Positions 47,743 through 58,677 of a stretch of DNA of 64,000 bases are shown piece by piece; positions within the stretch are counted from its first letter, which is position 1, and every line of letters starts with the position of its first letter. The stretch lies in NCBI GenBank assembly GCA_034440615.1, contig JAOTOM010004827.1:317001-381000 (forward strand), given 5' to 3'. The notes beneath the pieces were generated by a model that saw only the letters and a program-made list of their open reading frames with translations, was not told the DNA's origin and ran no database searches. Source of the DNA: Ashinkailepas kermadecensis. Taxonomy: Eukaryota > Arthropoda > Thecostraca > Neolepadidae. The translations under genes were made by a program, and so were the position numbers.

Positions 47743-50700
47743 AGTCAGAGGGAGAGAAGAGCAGTGAAAAGAGCAGTGAAAGGAGAAAATCGTCTTTGGA
47801 AGGAGGAAATGGGGTTGCCCCACCCGTTATTCCGCGCCGGTAAAGCAAAACGAGTGGTGGGAAGTGCGAAACATAGAAAACCTGTCTACTCCACATGGTT
47901 CATGACATTTATAGGCTGGCCACCGCAGGCGTAGCAGTAATGAACAACGTCACCAGCGCCGGATAATTTTTCCGACCTGCGAGTTCATGCAGTTTGCCTT
48001 CACCAGCAATTTTTGACTAAGCATTTACCAATGATTATCATTCTAACCATTTTAAGAATTTTGATCAATTATTATCGTCCGATCAAGCAATCGAAAAGCC
48101 CGACCAAATGGTAAAATCAGACAGTCTAAGTCGGATATTTGGCGGCTTGTCTCACGAAAGCTTGTCACACACGAGCATCTGTTTGGCCTAGGGATCCTAG
48201 CTGTCACTTTTCGTCATCAGCCCGCTAATTCAATGGGTCACCCTCGACAGCAGTCCCGACTTCAGTAAGTGATATATATCAATCGGTGGAGCAGTCACGT
48301 CAGTCCTTGATGCTCACGGTCGATTCACTTTTTTGTATCGTCTTTTTAATTTATTTGGTTTTTCCGTTCTATGTCAACTTCGTATCGATTTTAAAACTTG
48401 TGATTTGGCTTCTTTTGGATCTTGGATCCGTACAGCATTGCGTGGTGTCTCTGGGTTTGAAAACATGGAAAGAAATGGACCACACGCACATTTGATAGAT
48501 AGGTTGTTTCACTCTCCAAAAGTTAATCCCGCTGTATATGTAAGGATTATTTCGTGAATGCTTCGTGAAAAGCTATAATCAAACTGCGATTCGAAATTGG
48601 CATAGTCCTCTGCTGACTTTGGATGCGGATTATTTATGCCAATGTGTTGTACATTTAGCCAGAACGGCACATCATTTAAACTTACTTTCGCATGACAACT
48701 TCGTAATTTTTGCACGCATAGTTTGTCACAAACGCTCAGCATAGTTCTACCGCAGCGCTGCGACGCAAAAAAGTCCTGCGCCGACCATCCTTCCTTTTGT
48801 ATGTACTGCAGCTACGTTCCAGCGCACCATCGTAGCTCATGGCTGTTCGAATACGGGATAAGTGAAAGTCGTTGACCAAGCGCGGAAGGACGTTAGGAAG
48901 TTGTGAGTTGAAGCAAGGCAGCCACTCGGCGCCGGCTCAGTAAACTGCAACGAGAGGTGAGCAAGGAAGGTGAAGGACCAGGCAGGTAATGGAAGATAAG
49001 GTGATGAATAATGTACAAACATAGGAACTTGGGGACCAGGTAAACATGTCCCCCCTACACTTTTCGTGATTTTTGCCAAGATCATGGAGCACAATGGCGC
49101 TGCCTTCTCATCGCTCCCCCCCTTCCCTCGCACGCACAATTTTCACCAGAATCCCTACGCTACCTAAGAAGGATATGGGAAGGTGTTGAAATAGCTGGTA
49201 TGGCCTCGCGATACCTGTCATTAGCTCATATTCTTAGGTGACATTGTCTTCGCCAGTCCTGTTTCAGCTGCCAGCTTTGAATTTCTCAAAAATGATCAGC
49301 CATCGTCACAACGCCATGGTTACATGTTGTCCGCAATTGCCACGACCACGGCTTATGAAGACTTCCAAAGACCAAGTTTCCATCGAGTTAACCTGAATGT
49401 ACGGCTCAAACAGTTATCAAACTGATTATGTGGAAATATCATTCGATTGCAAATTATGCATTAGAAGCGGGTGTTGACAACTTAGCGTCCTGAATCACAG
49501 ACTGGGAGCGAAACAAGACTGGGGAAAGTGAAGGATGGACTGGGGAGAGAGTGAAGAAAAGACTGGAAAGGGTGTGAAGAAAAGAGCGAACAAGTGCTAT
49601 GCAAAAATATGTAAATATTTCAATAAACATGGACATAAAATGAACGCTTAGACGGAGATAAACGTAGACTACAATTACAAGCAGAAGCAGACATATATGT
49701 GAGGGTGAGATAACGGGAGCAGGAGCGGGAGCGGGAGAAGGAGTGGGAGAGAGATTGATGGATATAGATATAGATAGGTAGATATAGACAGATATAGATA
49801 TACATAATTAGAGTAAGATAAAGATAGACGAATGGGCTGAGTGAGAGCGAGTGAGGGTAGGTGTGTCGGTGAAAGTGTGAAGGAGTGATAATGAGTGAGA
49901 GTGGGAGTGAATCTTGCGATAAAATCTGAGATCATATGGAATGAGACCTATCCCCCTATCCACACCCCCACCCCCCACCCCCACCCCCAACTGCAGTCGG
50001 TCGGCCCAAAGCCAAAAAAGCCCACCAAGTTTCATTCCTACTTTCGTAAGACGAGGCATGTTTTTCTCATTCAGTGGCGACATTTCAGGCAGTTCGTATT
50101 TGTTCATCCGTGCAGCAGTATATTGCAGTAATGTGGATGGAATAAAAACTGACATGCTCCGCAGAACGATTAATATTTTTTAGCGGGATATGTCCATCGA
50201 TCTCAGATTACAGCACAGGCTAAGGTACTACGGCTGCTGAATGCTACTTAGAAGAGTCGCTAAGAATAATTATCCATTACGTAACTTTCGGTTAGCTCCA
50301 CTCGAGGGTGGATTATGAAAACGGCTGCCTATGCTTCATGTGGATCGAACTCGAAGCACCCTGCTATGGTTGCCAATTACGCCCAAATTGTCCGACAATG
50401 TTCCACAGTCCATGGATTCGAAGTGAGCGTAGCCTCGTTACCAGGTGGTTAGCGCTGCCCCGAGAGCCTGACAATGAATGGCGGCTTTCGGTCCGGAATT
50501 TGTCTAGACGGCAGCAAACTGGTCAAGCTGACGGTGTTGGGAACGGAACAGTTGGAATGAGCTTATGGTGGCAATTATTTGTGGTTTGTTGAAATCCAAA
50601 CGTTGCTTGATCGATGCCCATACTTCGGTGGCCTTCCCCAGGGGCAAATAGGCGATCAAAGTCGTTGATCGGCTAAGATAAATATCTTTGCGATGTCGCG

Positions 50701-50999
50701 CTGAAACGTTGGGCATCTATCAAGTAAGGTTTGGATTTGAAGTCCAACACAAACACAGACACAGACAGACACCGAGCAGCCACGTCTTTCAGCGGTTACC
50801 CTTACTGAGAGTCCATCGACGGGATGGACTACAAAATGTCTGCTCGTTCTACAGGTTCCGACGTATGGCTGTTGGTCGGTGCTTAAAATACCGTGAGAAA
50901 TGGAAAACAGGGAGATGTGCGACTGCTGGAAGGGAGACATTGTAGGAAGATACGCTAATACCCAACTGCCTTCTCTTCGTTGTACGATGGGAAATGGTG

Positions 51000-51560
51000 T
51001 GGTAAAATCACTGTTGCACAATGCACCTGTCACCTCCCGCGAGAGCGTCATAACGACCATCCAGCGCAGCGTTATGTAACAACGGAATCGCCCCGAGTCT
51101 GCTCCAATTGGCGCAACTGCCGGAGAAAGGCATCAACACACACTGCATAAGCCGATCTGTCTTAATGCGTTTGCTTATATGACCACCAAGTGAACACGAA
51201 CTCGCTCGTACAGCAGAATTTCCAATTGTTGACGGGGCATCCATAATATTGGGGGGGGGGGGACGTAGAACCATCAACATGTTGCGGTTGACAACATCAA
51301 AAGCATTGTGGTCGTCCCGTCTGGAAGTGCTTGTGCTGCAAATGCACAGGATGCGATGGGTTTCTGTTGCCACAAACTACGTTGTGAGCTATGCTCCATA
51401 ATTGGCAGGCGGGATTTATTTCCAGAAAGAAGAGCCGAAGTTCGGACAGCTGAAGTGATGAACAGCTTACGAGTCCCGTCCGACGCCTTGAGAGCTCTCC
51501 TGTTCGGGTGCTGCAGCGGGAGGATAGGACGGTCCCAGGCTTGCGGTACCACGGCCACCA
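51000..51560 (-). pseudogene. Possible relic of a reverse transcriptase
   Basis: Overlapping minus-strand frames with many stops. One holds DDHNAFDVVNRNML, which resembles the [K/N]AFDxVxR motif around the first catalytic Asp of non-LTR reverse transcriptases. No second motif (YxDD) is seen nearby and the flanks cannot be aligned by eye. A poly-G run at 51249-51262 breaks the frame just after the motif. Weak call. Confidence 0.2.
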
Positions 51561-52084
51561 GTTACTTCGAATCACTCCAACCTCCGGCACCGTCAACAAT
51601 CAACACCCATTCACCACCATAATTCGTGACGTCGTGGACCTTGTACCCCGAAAGTTCCGAACTCGCATAATTGTCAAAACCCGAGTACCCAAATAATCTC
51701 CACAAAACCAACAACTACAGTCATCGACTTGGGTCCCATGAGGATATTTTGAAGGTGAGGAAAGCCATCCGCTACTAACAGTATCCCTTGTTTAGTCAGC
51801 AATAAAGTGCTTAGGAGCTACAGCCAACAAGGGCCCAGCTGGTATACGCCTATAAAGTGAATACCATAAGCTTGTCTATCCACAGTATTTACAAACCAGC
51901 ACTCGAACGACAGTATTCACCTAACTATTAAGTGCTACCAACTAACTTTATGTACAACTGCATGACCGTCCATCCGAACAAATAGCCGCCACAAGAAGCC
52001 GACGTCATCCCACTGGGGAGTGGCGGGGGGCGAGGCCGTCATCCAGCACTGGACGTCTGCAGTGGCGTCGGTCAGGAGCGGGTC

Positions 52085-52325
52085 CGGCAGCGTAGCCAGA
52101 AGTGGGGTCAGCAGGGGTCAGCAGCGAGGCCGGCAGCGTAGCCAGCAGTGGGGTCAACAGTGTGGCCAGCAGTGGGGCCGGTAACGGGGCCGGTAACGGG
52201 GCCGGCAGCGTAGCCAGCAGTGGGGCCAGCAGTGGGACCGGCAGTGGGACCGGCAGCGTAGCCAACAGTGGGGCCAGCAGTGGGGCCAGCAGCGTAGCCA
52301 GCAGTGGGGCTAGCAGCGCGAGGAC
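52085..52325 (+). repeat. Short-unit GC-rich minisatellite
   Basis: 12-18-bp units such as GTAGCCAGCAGTGGG, GGCCAGCAGTGGG and GGACCGGCAGTG. All frames are open. Confidence 0.85.
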
Positions 52326-52606
52326 AACACGAGGACCCGGCCGGCCGGGACAGAGGCAGGATTGCAGCACGCGTAGCCCGCCCGGCAGACTGGAAGATCA
52401 ATACGGACGCGGCGTGGGCAAACTCCGCGGCTTCTCTGGGCGCCGTCTGCGAGCCCGCGCACAGCCTGCCACACGGCTCAGGGTAACATGCCGCGTCCAC
52501 GGCACCCAGTCCGGAATACGTCGACTGCACCGCTGCGATTGGAAAAGATGGAGCTTTCAGAACGTTGGCCAGCGAGATAGTTCTGGTTGGATTCCTTGCC
52601 AGACTC

Positions 52607-52656
52607 GTTTGGATTACTGTCCAAACGAATGTGACTTCAATCGCAGTCACATTCGT
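52607..52656. repeat. Two adjoining hairpins
   Basis: GTTTGGA pairs with TCCAAAC (6-nt loop), overlapping by a base or two with ACGAATGTGACT pairing with AGTCACATTCGT (8-nt loop). Confidence 0.8.
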
Positions 52657-53626
52657 GGCGTGACATCCTAGAAACGCCGATAGCAATGTTCTTCCTTTGG
52701 ACCGAGGGAAATCCTCAACCAAGGTACTCAATTCACCTGATCTTTTGATAATATCGCTACCACACGCCGATAACTGTTTGCCACGGTACCAGAGAACACC
52801 ACCGCCTATCCTAATCAAGGTCTGACTGCGCCAGAAGTCTCATTACATAGTCTACATGAAACGATGATGATCGCATACGTCCAAAATGCATCTATTAGTT
52901 ATAAACGTATTGCTTCATTCAATACCTTCCGAATATTATAATCTGCAAATGCAGGTCTCGGTGAAACTCCAATCAACGGCCTGATAGTCGTATCGGCTGT
53001 CTGAGCAAGTGCCCCTCTTGGGGTGCAATCGCCCCCCTGAGCAGGTATCCCGCACCAGATGGAATATTCAGTGTTGGCATAACACCGACATCCATCTATC
53101 AAAGGTTCCGCAAATATGCGGCACTTCAGCCGGACACCCTCGCCTGGCAGACCAGCCCGGCGGAGGCGAACAGCGACACCAGTTGTCGGTGGTCAGGTCG
53201 CGAGCCTCCCGTCGCTCTGCTGCTGCACTCCCCAAACTGGCGGCCGACTGAGAATTGACACACCACCAGACCGGCACACTCCCTCACAGGATTGTCGTGT
53301 GTAACGAGATGCTTTCGCCATGGGGTGACAGCCAGACCGTCGCGTTCGCGCCTCGGCTTCCCGGCTCACCCGCGGCGGCGATAACTTACCGACGTTAACA
53401 ACCGTTTCGGCTTACATTACCACAAACAGAATATCGAATACTGGACAGCGGCTGGCGGCGGCTTGGTGCGACCACGTGTGGGCGCCTTGGCAGCACATGG
53501 GACACCGGCGCCTCTTGGTGGGAGAGCACGCACCGGCGCCGCTAATGGGGGGAATGTCGACTCCCGTCCGTACAATCACCTAGAAGAGTGACGCATCGCC
53601 CTCACCCTCCGCCCCCTCCCACACAG

Positions 53627-53790
53627 GTCATCGATGAGATGGTGAAGATAGGGGAACGGCACCCCGACGAGGCATTCTCCGCCTCGCCATGTCTGGCTAT
53701 TCCATCCGGCAGGAATGCCACAGACGCCGGAATTAGAGCCGTGGCGCGCTGGATGTCTGCCGCGACGCGACCGGCGACGGGAGGCGCCGG
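53627..53790 (+). CDS. Possible plus-strand exon upstream of the 49-bp minisatellite
   Basis: A long pyrimidine-rich tract (CCCTCCGCCCCCTCCCACACAG) ends in AG at 53626. The frame after it reads VIDEMVKIGERHPDEAFSAS and continues to a Gly/Ala/Arg-rich end before running into the 49-bp repeat array. There is no clear donor before the array, and an ATG falls four codons into the segment. The acceptor is good, but the coding support is only an open frame in GC-rich DNA. It lies opposite in strand to the main gene. Confidence 0.2.
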
Positions 53791-54187
53791 CTGCGACAGG
53801 GGAGTCCCTCCCGGTGTGGCCGCGCTTCCTCTCAAGCTGCTGCGACAGGGGAGTCCCTCCCGGTGTGGCCGCGCTTTCTCTCAAGCTGCTGCGACAGGGG
53901 AGTCCCTCCCGGTGTGGCCGCGCTTTCTCTCAAGCTGCTGCGACAGGGGAGTCCCTCCCGGTGTGGCCGCGCTTCCTCTCAAGCTGCTGCGACAGGGGAG
54001 TCCCTCCCGGTGTGGCCGCGCTTTCTCTCAAGCTGCTGCGACAGGGGAGTCCCTCCCGGTGTGGCCGCGCTTTCTCTCAAGCTGCTGCGACAGGGGAGTC
54101 CCTCCCGGTGTGGCCGCGCTTCCTCTCAAGCTGCTACGACAGGGGAGTCCCTCCCGGTGTGGCCGCGCTTCCTCTCAAACTGCTGCA
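53791..54187 (+). repeat. 49-bp minisatellite, eight copies
   Basis: Unit CTGCTGCGACAGGGGAGTCC, CTCCCGGTGTGGCCGCGCTT and TCTCTCAAG, nearly identical between copies, which suggests recent expansion or active gene conversion. Confidence 0.95.
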
Positions 54188-54358
54188 GTGGAGTCCCTCC
54201 CCGTGTTGCTGGAGTTCCGCTCTGACGAGGGCGGAGAACAAATTTGGAAAAAACAGCCTGGTCTTGAATTTTTGTTATCCGTAACATTATCATCCCCAGG
54301 ATTTTTCTCCCGGGGAGGATTGCATGACTCTGCTCTTTAAATAACTAAGTTCATTTCC

Positions 54359-54456
54359 GAATAACCTTCGACCTTTTACTCATTATAACTGAAAAATAAA
54401 TTAGGCCAAAATGAACTGTATATTTCGACGTCGTGTCTTTTTCAACAGTGACAGTT
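54359..54456. repeat. Left inverted repeat of the Penelope-like relic
   Basis: About 98 bp beginning GAATAACCTTCGACC and ending in ACAGTGACAGTT. It matches the reverse complement of 55129-55226 at about 93 of 98 positions, without gaps. Confidence 0.9.
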
Positions 54457-54686
54457 TGAGGGTGAGAAAACAAGTACAAAATGACGTGGAGCGTGTCACA
54501 GCAAGCACTCTATAAATTAACGATCTCACAGCCAGTGGAATCCGATTGACATGACCTGATTTTAATACATAATATGTTAATATATAAATACACTTTGTGC
54601 TAGACATGGGTACTATATAAAGAAACAGAAAACATTTGTCACATCATATACCTACTCACTCCACTGCGCTGAATAATACCCATCGG

Positions 54687-55174
54687 CTACGACAAACGCG
54701 ATCTTAACGTGTAGCTATGTGTTTGATGTGCTCTGTAGCCTGTTTCTGGTGTCTGTACATCGGTGTTTGGTGCCGACGGTGTAGTGCGGTATGGGACCGG
54801 TGGCAACAGAGTCCAAGAGGATGTCTGGGTGTTAAGTGTTGGTCTACGATTTCTAATTTCCAGTGATTCAACTATTTTTAGCTCCGCAACGTCTTTACAT
54901 GTGCTTAAATTTATATCCTGAAAGAAGCTGAGCTTATGGGTGTCTACTGTCTCCATGTGACTGTGGCGTGTGTGGTCTCCTAATGGTGTGTTTGGTGTCC
55001 TATTTTGGCGTCTCTTAAGTGTTCGTGGAAGCGCTCCCTGACGCTGCGTTTGGTCTCTTCAGTGTACGTTGTTTTCATATTTCCCTGTTGACATAGTATG
55101 CACGTTATGACATATACTGTCACTGTTGAACTGCCACTGTTGAATAAGACACGACGTCGAAATATGCAGTTCAT
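54687..55174 (-). pseudogene. Decayed GIY-YIG endonuclease domain
   Basis: Two overlapping frames on the minus strand. The first (55174-54980) has VYVITCILC, then a TTYTEETKRSVRERFHEHLR segment. This matches the family pattern: a 'GIY' strand with Cys, a 'YIG-E-T' strand, then the catalytic Arg in RxxxRxxEH. The YIG glycine appears changed to Glu (TYTEE), so activity is doubtful. A frameshift near 54985 separates it from the second frame (54956-54687), which continues with GDHTRHSH just before its ATG, then LSFFQDINLSTCKDVAELKI and VESLEIRNRRPTLN. That end carries the family's conserved Glu and the final LN. The two frames lie in the right order and spacing. The start of the first frame is inside the right-hand inverted repeat. 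Confidence 0.65.
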
Positions 55175-55226
55175 GTTGGCCTAATTTATCTTTCAGTTAT
55201 AATGAGTAAAAGGTCGAAGGTTATTC
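55129..55226. repeat. Right inverted repeat of the Penelope-like relic
   Basis: Inverted partner of 54359-54456. In element orientation this is the 5' end, and the GIY-YIG frame starts inside it, as if coding sequence read out of the end repeat. Confidence 0.9.
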
Positions 55227-57998
55227 TGACAATATTATTAACAATGCTCAGTGCAGTGCTGCATAATCTTCAAGTTCATCTCCGTTTGACAATGTCAAAT
55301 TATCCCGAAAGTAGAAAAAGAGGATTTTGATGTCGGAGACAAAAACACCATTATCCTCTCAAAGTTTCGACGGGGTCGACATTTCCCCTGCTGGTGTTGC
55401 ATCAGTCCGTCGGCTGTGACTTTGGGGGCGGGGATGGAGGGGCTGCGGTACCACCGACTGGCTGGAGAAGTCCCGCTGACGGCGCCGCTGGGCAAGGTGT
55501 TGTTCACTGTTCAGTGTGCGGTTGGCGGTTACCCGTGATATCTGTGGCCGATAGGAATGAAGGGGTGGCAGCGGGGTGAAGGGGTGGTCGGACGGGGGAG
55601 GAGGGGAGCTGCACGTGGCGCCGCCCGACCGAGCGGCCACGGCTCATCGCCGCTGTGCTGGCGTCGGTCAGGTGGTGCTGCCATCGACGCAGCACAGGCG
55701 TTGCAGCCGCAGTTTAGCCGACGGAGTCGTGCAATTGCAAATCCCGCCTGCACCAGAGGTAGCTACTAAGTTACCCAGCTGATACTGCTTACGTTATAAT
55801 TGGACCACTGAGCTTCTGTCCATCCTGGAAAAGTGTGGCAACTGATGCAACGACCGACATTATGCTTCATTATGCCTGTAATGGCTATCATCCAAACAAT
55901 GCAAACTTTGTCGGTGACAGAGGATGTCGTTACGAAGACACTGCCTGAATTATAATTGGAATCTTGGGGCCTTGCCTATGTTAAGGAAGATCGTAGCCAT
56001 TGAGCGAATGTCTTGTATTATGCTTGGATGGAGGAGGTAAGGCGACAGTACATTGGACCATGAAGAGACCAGCGAATCTTGACACAGACCATCCCAAAGC
56101 TGGGTGTGGCCTACAATGTTTGCAGAGATAGGCACACGCTTGCCGCTCACATGAGGCCAGCATGCCCCGTCCATGTGGCCCGACAGCTCGTCTGCTCTCT
56201 CCGGGAGGGAGGAGGGATCGACGAGCCTGTCTGTCTTTGAGGTACGACGGAGAAGAGAATGGGTGCGCCTGTCTATGTAGAAGGGAGTACCTGTGTGCTA
56301 AAAGCAGGAAGAGTACGCCCATATGTGTTGTACGATAGAGAGGAGTACGCCTGTCTGTCGTAGGGCGGAGAGGTAGAGGAGTACGCCTGTCTGTCGTAGG
56401 GCGGAGAGGTAGAGGAGTACGCCTGTCTGTCGTAGGGCGGAGAGGTAGAGGAGTATGTCGGTTTGTGTAGTACGGTGGAGAGGTTGGGGAGTGTGCCTGT
56501 CTGTGCGGTACGGTGAAGGGATGGGCTCATACGCTTGCTCTTTCCTCTTTTAATGGTAGCCTAACCAACGGTTATTGCAGCGGCACTCCGAATCGACGGC
56601 TGATACTAGCAATTATGCATGTTTGATGAGTCCAGCGAGAGTTGGTAATGCATCCGAATCGAATTCCGGTTTAAAACCGCAATGAACCGCAAGGAAGGTT
56701 TATGGTGTGGGTCAGGCAATAGAAAGACGGACCAAGTATTGGCCCTATTAGAATAACCCACATGATATGACAACTGCATCAACTGCTAAATGCAGTGTGC
56801 GATTCAAGGCCGCTTCAGCCCACCTGATAAACGGCCACGGGCGCCGCCCGTGAGCCGTCCAGAGAGCCGAATTCCGTCGGCAGCTATTCCGGGAGCACAT
56901 AATTCTCCGCGAAATTTGCAGTCGCCCAGCTGACGTCACAGTTTGACCCGCCGTTCGCGCTGTCGCCGGCCATATCCGGCGAGTTCGAGCCAGTTCCACG
57001 ATCACTGCACCATTCGACGACGCTCGTGGATTCTGGGAAGCGGTGGGGGTCCGGTCTCGTGGCGTCGGTTCGATCGGCGCGCGTCGCTCCGAGCCCGGTC
57101 AGTTCATATCGGCCGGCGTGTAATGAGATCACGCGTCGGCTCGAGCCGCGTCCGATCGCCGCTCGATCGGGTCGACCCACCGCGATCGAAGCGTCAACTG
57201 CGCGACTGTGGACCGCGGCTGGAAAATAGGCTGGTCCTGGTATTTGTGGCATGCAGAGCATTATCCATTCATTTTTCCCATTTGGAGGTTCAGTGGTGCT
57301 GCTCGACAATTCAGCACTGATCAAGTACTCAAGATTCATTGGAAAGTGCGACGTGAAATTTTCATGAGACACGTTTGAATACAAATATCCTCTCCATGTT
57401 CAACTTCCCAAACCGCTTGCACCACGTCAGCTATCCATGAGATCCACCTTGAAACAGCCGTTTCGGAAATCCCCTGGCTGTTCAATTTGCTCCTATCGGA
57501 ATAGCCCCTGGACTGATAAACGAATTCTCGGTCCAGTGAGCAATCTGGTTCCAGATAATGGATGTACAAGAAGGAACGGTTGTGCTGATTTGGGGGAGGA
57601 TGGCCCTGCAGTCTCCAGAAAGTCGCGATGCTTCCCCTGGAACATTGCTTCTTTACTTATCGTCTGCGCAAGTGACGATCAGGCTATTTTGAAGATGTGG
57701 ACGACCAGAACCGATCGAAATCCGTTGCAATGTTATGGTCGGCTACCAATCCGTGGCTTTGTCTCGCTACGCACTGCAGTGACAATGACTTCCTACTCCT
57801 CAAAAATTCCCACATCCAGTCCTCCAGCAGTATTCCCCGGGGAATGATGTGGTCTGAAAGAGCCATTTCAATGTTAACAATATAATTTGGTGTCACTAGC
57901 ACGCTACGTCGAACGCTCAGAGATGATTCTTGTTTTACATTTCCAACCGGTGCCCTGGATGGTGCAGGGATGTCGCCGGCATCTCCACCACTGGTACT
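55227..57998. other. Part of the large intron
   Basis: The 36-bp array at 56.3 kb is the only clear feature. Frames at 57.35-58.0 kb on the minus strand have a faintly protein-like look but many stops between them. Confidence 0.5.
56270..56525 (+). repeat. 36-bp minisatellite
   Basis: Perfect core units (GGAGTACGCCTGTCTGTCGT then AGGGCGGAGAGGTAGA) at 56342-56455, with degraded units on both sides. Confidence 0.9.
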
Positions 57999-58001
57999 CA
58001 C

Positions 58002-58412
58002 CGCTCGTAGGCTTCCCTTCGCTGGACGCCTCCGACATCTCGGGTGTGCCTGCCGACTGTCCCGGCATGGTCAGACAGGCCGGCTGGCAGGCCGGCTGGC
58101 AGGCCGGCTGGCAGGCCGGCTGGCAGGCCGGCTGACAGGTCGGCTGACAGGTCGGCTGACAGGTCGGCTGGCAGGTCGGCTGGCAGGTCGGCTGACATGG
58201 CTGAGGACAGGTCGGCACGCAGGCCGGCAGACAGACCGGAACGCAGGACTCGACACAGGCTGAGGGCGTCTGAGCCGACTCGGAGCACGTGCTGACACTT
58301 TGCGTCTCGGCTTTCTCCGAAAGACCGGCGTCGGTCGGCGGACGACGCTTCGTGAAGGCGCTCTTCTTGAAGATCATGTCTTGGCGCGGCGTCTGTATCT
58401 TGGTGTATTCGT
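58002..58412 (-). CDS. Exon 2: Cys-rich (C-x-x-x)n exon of the same gene
   Basis: A 411-nt exon (137 codons' worth, phase 1 to phase 1). The acceptor is CCTTGTCCGCAG and the donor is GAGCG/GTGAGTAC, both strong. The frame opens with DEYTKIQTPRQDMIFKKSAF, a basic segment that looks conserved. A Ser/Thr/Glu-rich stretch follows, then 16 cysteines at exact four-residue spacing: five variable units (such as CVPV, CLPA, CVPT), five CQPT, five CQPA and a closing CLT. An acidic Ser-rich tail ends in EGKPTS. The Cys block is encoded by a near-perfect 12-bp DNA repeat, so its length is probably polymorphic. No signal peptide or membrane segment is visible. Function is unknown; regular Cys-Pro spacing could suit metal binding or cross-linking, which is inference only. 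The last G plus AG of exon 3 gives Glu (KPTS-E-YGEST). Confidence 0.75.
58072..58200 (-). repeat. 12-bp coding repeat inside exon 2
   Basis: On the plus strand the unit is GGCTGGCAGGCC, passing into GGCTGACAGGTC and GGCTGGCAGGTC variants. About ten units lie in frame and encode CQPA and CQPT tetrapeptides on the minus strand. All repeats are multiples of three, so the exon frame is kept. The A-type and T-type units are each clustered, which suggests two rounds of local expansion. Confidence 0.9.
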
Positions 58413-58653
58413 CTGCGGACAAGGTATTAGTGATGTCAATCGCCCGTATATCGTATTATAAGGACATAGACCCAGAAGGCATGATTTTTCTCGTAATCAC
58501 GTATGCACTGCGGACAAACATTATGGCATTGAATGGCGGTCGGAGGACGCTAAAAGTAGCTTCACACGAACTTCGAAGCGCAATCATGCGGAATGAGAAG
58601 ATTACTATGACCTAAATAACAGCCACTATACGTGGAAGTATCGTGTATCGTGA

Positions 58654-58677
58654 AATAAATAAATAAATAAATAAATA
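58654..58677 (+). repeat. (AAAT)n microsatellite
   Basis: Six AAAT units. Confidence 0.9.

Larger units (their letters stand above)
46135..51000. other. Part of the large intron
   Basis: Contains the (CA)n at 47.04 kb, the SINE at 47.58 kb, and GAGTGAGAGTG-type purine-rich and CCCCCACCC-type runs at 49.68-50.0 kb. No coding signal. Confidence 0.55.
54359..55226 (-). mobile_element. Relic of a Penelope-like retroelement with inverted end repeats
   Basis: An 868-bp unit bounded by ~98-bp repeats in inverted orientation (54359-54456 and 55129-55226) that differ at about five positions. Between them on the minus strand lies a decayed GIY-YIG endonuclease frame. Penelope-like elements encode a reverse transcriptase joined to a GIY-YIG endonuclease and often carry LTR-like repeats in direct or inverted orientation, so this is the best fit. 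No reverse transcriptase is left, meaning the copy is a short internal deletion or a partial insertion. The close match of the ends suggests a fairly recent origin relative to other relics here. It sits in the large intron of the main gene, same strand. A DNA transposon that captured a GIY-YIG domain is the main alternative. Confidence 0.6.

Noticed and set aside
52102..52818. Gly/Ser/Ala-rich frames on both strands (189 and 236 codons)
   Set aside because: Repeat translation; no splice sites or start context.
53588..54340. 250-codon frame across the 49-bp array
   Set aside because: Most of it is the array. Only the part before the array (53627-53790) is kept as a weak candidate exon.
57350..58001. 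Minus-strand frames with a faint DIRS- or integrase-like look
   Set aside because: No catalytic motif could be placed and stops are frequent.
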